Positions 50,357 to 53,981 of a DNA stretch of 53,981 bases are shown here, in pieces. Position numbers and translations under genes: made by a program. Under the pieces are notes generated by a model. The model was given only the letters and a program-made list of their open reading frames with translations. It ran no database searches and was not told the origin of the DNA. Where the stretch lies: contig CP070823.1 of NCBI GenBank assembly GCA_020344375.1, forward strand, positions 2,215,776 through 2,269,756. The letters are read 5' to 3'. Origin of the DNA: Gemmatimonadota bacterium. Its GTDB lineage: Bacteria; Gemmatimonadota; Gemmatimonadetes; Palauibacterales; KS3-K002. The first letter of the stretch is position 1; each line of letters starts with the position of its first letter.

Positions 50357-51010
50357 CTAGCTGTGTGCAGGTCCGGCGGGAGACGTCATCTCCAATACCG
50401 CCTGCGCCCCGCGCTCCATGTCAATGATCAGCGCATCAATGCGGCTGACAAAGAAATTGTAAGCGATGTTCACCGGAATCGCGATCGTCAGACCGGTCGC
50501 CGTCGTGATGAGTGCCACCTTGATCCCGCCGGCGACCAGCGGGGCCTCGATCTGTCCCGCCTCGGCCACGGCCCCGAAGGCTGAAATCATCCCCGCCACT
50601 GTGCCCAGGAACCCCATCATCGGAGCCACGTTGGCCACCGTGGCCAGCATCGTCAGTCCCCGCTCCAGGAAACCGAGCTCGATGCTTCCGGTCGTGGCGA
50701 TCGCCTTCTCGATGTCCTTGCTCGTCTGTGAGCCCTCCCGCAGCCGCCGCAGACCTGAGCCCAGGATGGCGGCGACCGGGCCCTGCGTCTCCTCCGCGAC
50801 CTCGAGAGTCGCCTCGACGCCGCGTCCGCTCCCAGACACCCCCGCCAGCCGGCCCAGCAAGCGCCTGCTGTCGCGCTGGGCCACGAAGAGGATGTATGCC
50901 TTGGCAATGATGACCCCCAGAGCCAGCAGGGAGCACAGCACGAGGAAGTACATCATCACGCCGCCGTCCCTGAACAGCTCGAGGAGAGCGTATGTGCCGT
51001 CCGTCTGCAA
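50357..51010 (-). CDS. exbB: ExbB/TolQ/MotA-family proton channel
   Basis: A 217-residue protein with three membrane helices (about 18-38, 120-145 and 160-185). Conserved stretches are LATVANVAPMMGFLGTVAGM and ALITTATGLTIAIPVNIAYN. ExbB pentamers with ExbD convert proton flow to force on TonB. Start TTG at 51010 with GAGG six bases upstream. TolQ is an alternative name; linkage to tonB favours ExbB. Confidence 0.95.
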   Translation of the reverse strand: MQTDGTYALLELFRDGGVMMYFLVLCSLLALGVIIAKAYILFVAQRDSRRLLGRLAGVSGSGRGVEATLEVAEETQGPVAAILGSGLRRLREGSQTSKDIEKAIATTGSIELGFLERGLTMLATVANVAPMMGFLGTVAGMISAFGAVAEAGQIEAPLVAGGIKVALITTATGLTIAIPVNIAYNFFVSRIDALIIDMERGAQAVLEMTSPAGPAHS

Positions 51011-51072
51011 AGGGAACCTCGCTGTCTGCTGAGGCCTGGAGCCTTTGTTGGGTGCTTGGATCTGGAGAAAGA

Positions 51073-51939
51073 CTACGGTGCCGGGGAGCTTCTGTCAACG
51101 AGACTCAGCTCACCGGCGGGCTGAGCCGCCTGGGCAGATCCCGGCGCCGGGGCCGCGGCCAGCTGAGCACGGCCCGCCGGTCTCATCCCCAGGCCCTCAC
51201 GGAGCCGCTCGCCCGTCACGTTACGCTCGAGACGGCCGCGCCGCGCCAACGAGACCGCACCGGTCTCCTCGGAGACGACGATCACCAGGGCGTCGGTTTC
51301 CTCCGAGAGACCGATGGCGGCCCGGTGCCGTGTGCCGAGGCTGCGGTCGGTGACCGGAAACTGAGTGAGCGGCAGGATGCAGCGTGCGGCCAGGATGCTC
51401 GCGCCTCGGACGATGACGGCACCATCGTGGAGTGGCCCATAGCGCGTGAATATGGCCTCCAGCAGTTCGGCCGAGACGGGCGCGTTCACCGCTGAACCCC
51501 TGCGCGCATACTCCTCCAAGCCGACCTCCCGCTCCATGGCAATGATCGCGCCGATCCGCTTGCGTGCCAGCACCTCCGCCGCGTGTGCCAGCTCATGGAG
51601 GGTCTCCGAGCTCTGCTCCGGGCGAGAGAAGTAGCGCCACATACGGCTCTGGCCCAGCTTGGCCAGGGCACTTCGCAGCTCCGGCTGGAAGACGATGATG
51701 GCGGCCAGCGCACCGTAGGTGAACACGAACTCCAACAGGTATCGGATCAACTCAAGCTGCAGGAGCTCCGCCAGGGCATAGACGGCGAACAGCAGGATGA
51801 GACCGAGCAGCATCTGGATCGCGCGGGTCCCCGCCCACAGCAGGAGGAGGCGGTAGAACAGATACGCCACCACCACAATCTGTAGGAGGTCCCCGAAGCC
51901 GGGCCTCAGGAAGCTGATCCGTTCAAGCAGACTCTCCAC
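51073..51939 (-). CDS. cdaA: Membrane-bound diadenylate cyclase CdaA
   Basis: CdaA makes c-di-AMP from two ATP. The 288-residue protein has three N-terminal membrane helices and a DisA_N (DAC) domain with both active-site motifs: LHDGAVIVRG (DGA) and LGTRHRAAIGLSEETDALV (RHR), then VSEETGAVSLARRGRL. The C-terminal tail is Ala/Pro-rich. GTG start overlapping the folP stop by 17 nt. The usual partner cdaR (ybbR) and glmM are not next to it. Confidence 0.95.
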   Translation of the reverse strand: MESLLERISFLRPGFGDLLQIVVVAYLFYRLLLLWAGTRAIQMLLGLILLFAVYALAELLQLELIRYLLEFVFTYGALAAIIVFQPELRSALAKLGQSRMWRYFSRPEQSSETLHELAHAAEVLARKRIGAIIAMEREVGLEEYARRGSAVNAPVSAELLEAIFTRYGPLHDGAVIVRGASILAARCILPLTQFPVTDRSLGTRHRAAIGLSEETDALVIVVSEETGAVSLARRGRLERNVTGERLREGLGMRPAGRAQLAAAPAPGSAQAAQPAGELSLVDRSSPAP

Positions 51940-52830
51940 CGTTCACCTGACTGAGTATCGCCTCCGCCATGTCCAGCGCTCGCCGCGCCGGCCGCACGTC
52001 GTGGACGCGGAAGATGCGAGCGCCGCGCAACAGGCCCACGACGCAGGCTGCGATCGTCGCTTCCAGCCGATCCTCCACGGCGAGCCCGAGCGTCTTCCCG
52101 ATGAACGACTTCCGGGACGGCCCGATGAGGATCGGATGGCCCAGTGCGGCAATCCGAGCAAGCCCGTTGATCAGGACCAGGTTCTGCTCGGCATTCTTCC
52201 CGAACCCGATCCCCGGATCGACCACCACCTGGTTCTGCTGGCACCCCGCCGCCAGGGCTCGCGTCACGGACTCCTGCAGCTCAGCGACGACCTCCCGCAG
52301 GAGATCGTCGTAGTGGATATCTTCCTGCATCGTCCTCGGGCGCCCGCGGATGTGCATCAACACCAGGCCGGCGCCGGACCGCGCCGCGAGCTCCGCGATC
52401 GCGGGATCGAACCGCAGGCCCGAGATATCGTTGACGATCTCCGCGCCAGCCGCGAGTGCCGCCTCGGCCACCCCCGACTTGGTGGTGTCAACGGAGATCG
52501 CGACGTCAACCCGGCCGACCGCTGCCTCGAGCACCGGCATCAGGCGCCGGAGCTCCTCGTCCTCCGTCACCGGCAGCGAGCCCGGCCGAGTCGACTCGCC
52601 CCCGATGTCGATGACGTCCGCCCCCTCCTCCTGCAGCTCCTCCAGACGTCCCACCGCCACATCGCGGCTGTAGAAGCAGCCGGCATCGGAAAAAGAATCC
52701 GGTGTGATGTTCAGGACGCCCATCAACACCGGCTTCGCAAGGTCGATGTCCCGGCGCGCGGTTCGCCAGATTCTCCCGACCTCCTGCTCGTCAGAGATGG
52801 CAAACTCAGTGTTCGCCACCCGCCCCTCGC

Positions 52831-52834
<4 letters not shown>
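51923..52834 (-). CDS. folP: Dihydropteroate synthase FolP
   Basis: FolP joins p-aminobenzoate and hydroxymethyl-dihydropterin pyrophosphate, the sulfonamide target step. MGVLNITPDSFSDAG, DIGGESTRPG, NDISGL, VVDPGIGFGKN and GPSRKSFIG are all present in order. It is 303 residues, with an N-terminal extension of about 35 residues ahead of the conserved barrel. It overlaps ftsH by 4 nt (ATGA), an arrangement also common in other bacteria. Confidence 0.97.

Positions 52835-53981
<1,147 letters not shown>

Overview
The window reads as a piece of a high-GC, diderm (Gram-negative type) bacterial chromosome. Every gene I can support lies on the minus strand, in long runs of genes that overlap by 4 nt or sit a few bases apart. 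The mix points to the Gemmatimonadota or a close relative. It includes a TonB/ExbB/ExbD system, meso-DAP-type MurE, a small DUF3098-like membrane protein, FlgO/TolB-like TPR proteins, a vWA membrane protein and a DksA-like protein of a type I associate with that phylum. This placement is inference; there is no rRNA in the window. I see no insertion sequence, phage gene or CRISPR array. No gene-free stretch exceeds about 300 bases.

Read in the direction of transcription (right to left), the window starts with a stress, signalling and envelope-energy operon: ftsH (cut by the window edge), folP, the diadenylate cyclase gene cdaA, exbB, exbD, exbD and tonB. It ends at a clear intrinsic terminator (48707-48746). 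Next is yggS-divIVA-pnp-ileS-dksA-like-lspA-rluD. Apart from the inserted pnp, this order matches the ylmE...divIVA-ileS-ylyA-lspA-ylyB neighbourhood of Firmicutes. The isoleucyl-tRNA synthetase is the eukaryote-like type 2 enzyme with a swapped GIHH signature.

A consensus-like promoter whose -35 box contains the rluD stop codon (41578-41606) then starts a chemosensory operon of about 16-17 kb: cheW, cheY, cheA, cheC, a 907-residue TPR protein, a PATAN/DUF4388-TPR protein, a TPR-roadblock protein, a roadblock protein, an MglB-like protein, the small GTPase mglA, a DnaA-like AAA+ ATPase without the DnaA DNA-binding domain, a second PATAN-TPR protein, cheR, cheD, cheB, a double CheW, a TPR protein and a membrane-anchored gluzincin-type protease. 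No chemoreceptor, flagellar or pilus structural gene is present. I infer that the cluster couples a CheA-CheY phosphorelay to an MglA polarity switch, probably for surface motility or type IV pili. The DnaA-like ATPase is the least explained part and the best candidate for something new.

A short stretch follows with a DUF3098-like protein, a tRNA-Val(UAC) and a periplasmic TPR protein that ends at a strong terminator (21935-21963). Then comes a nearly complete dcw (division and cell wall) cluster: mraZ, rsmH, ftsL, ftsI (with a PASTA domain), murE, murF, mraY, murD, ftsW, murG, murC, murB, ftsQ, ftsA and ftsZ. It has a recognisable promoter and 10-bp-phased MraZ boxes upstream of mraZ. After ftsZ come an M23 peptidase, a zinc-ribbon membrane protein, a vWA membrane protein and the start of recG, which runs off the left edge.
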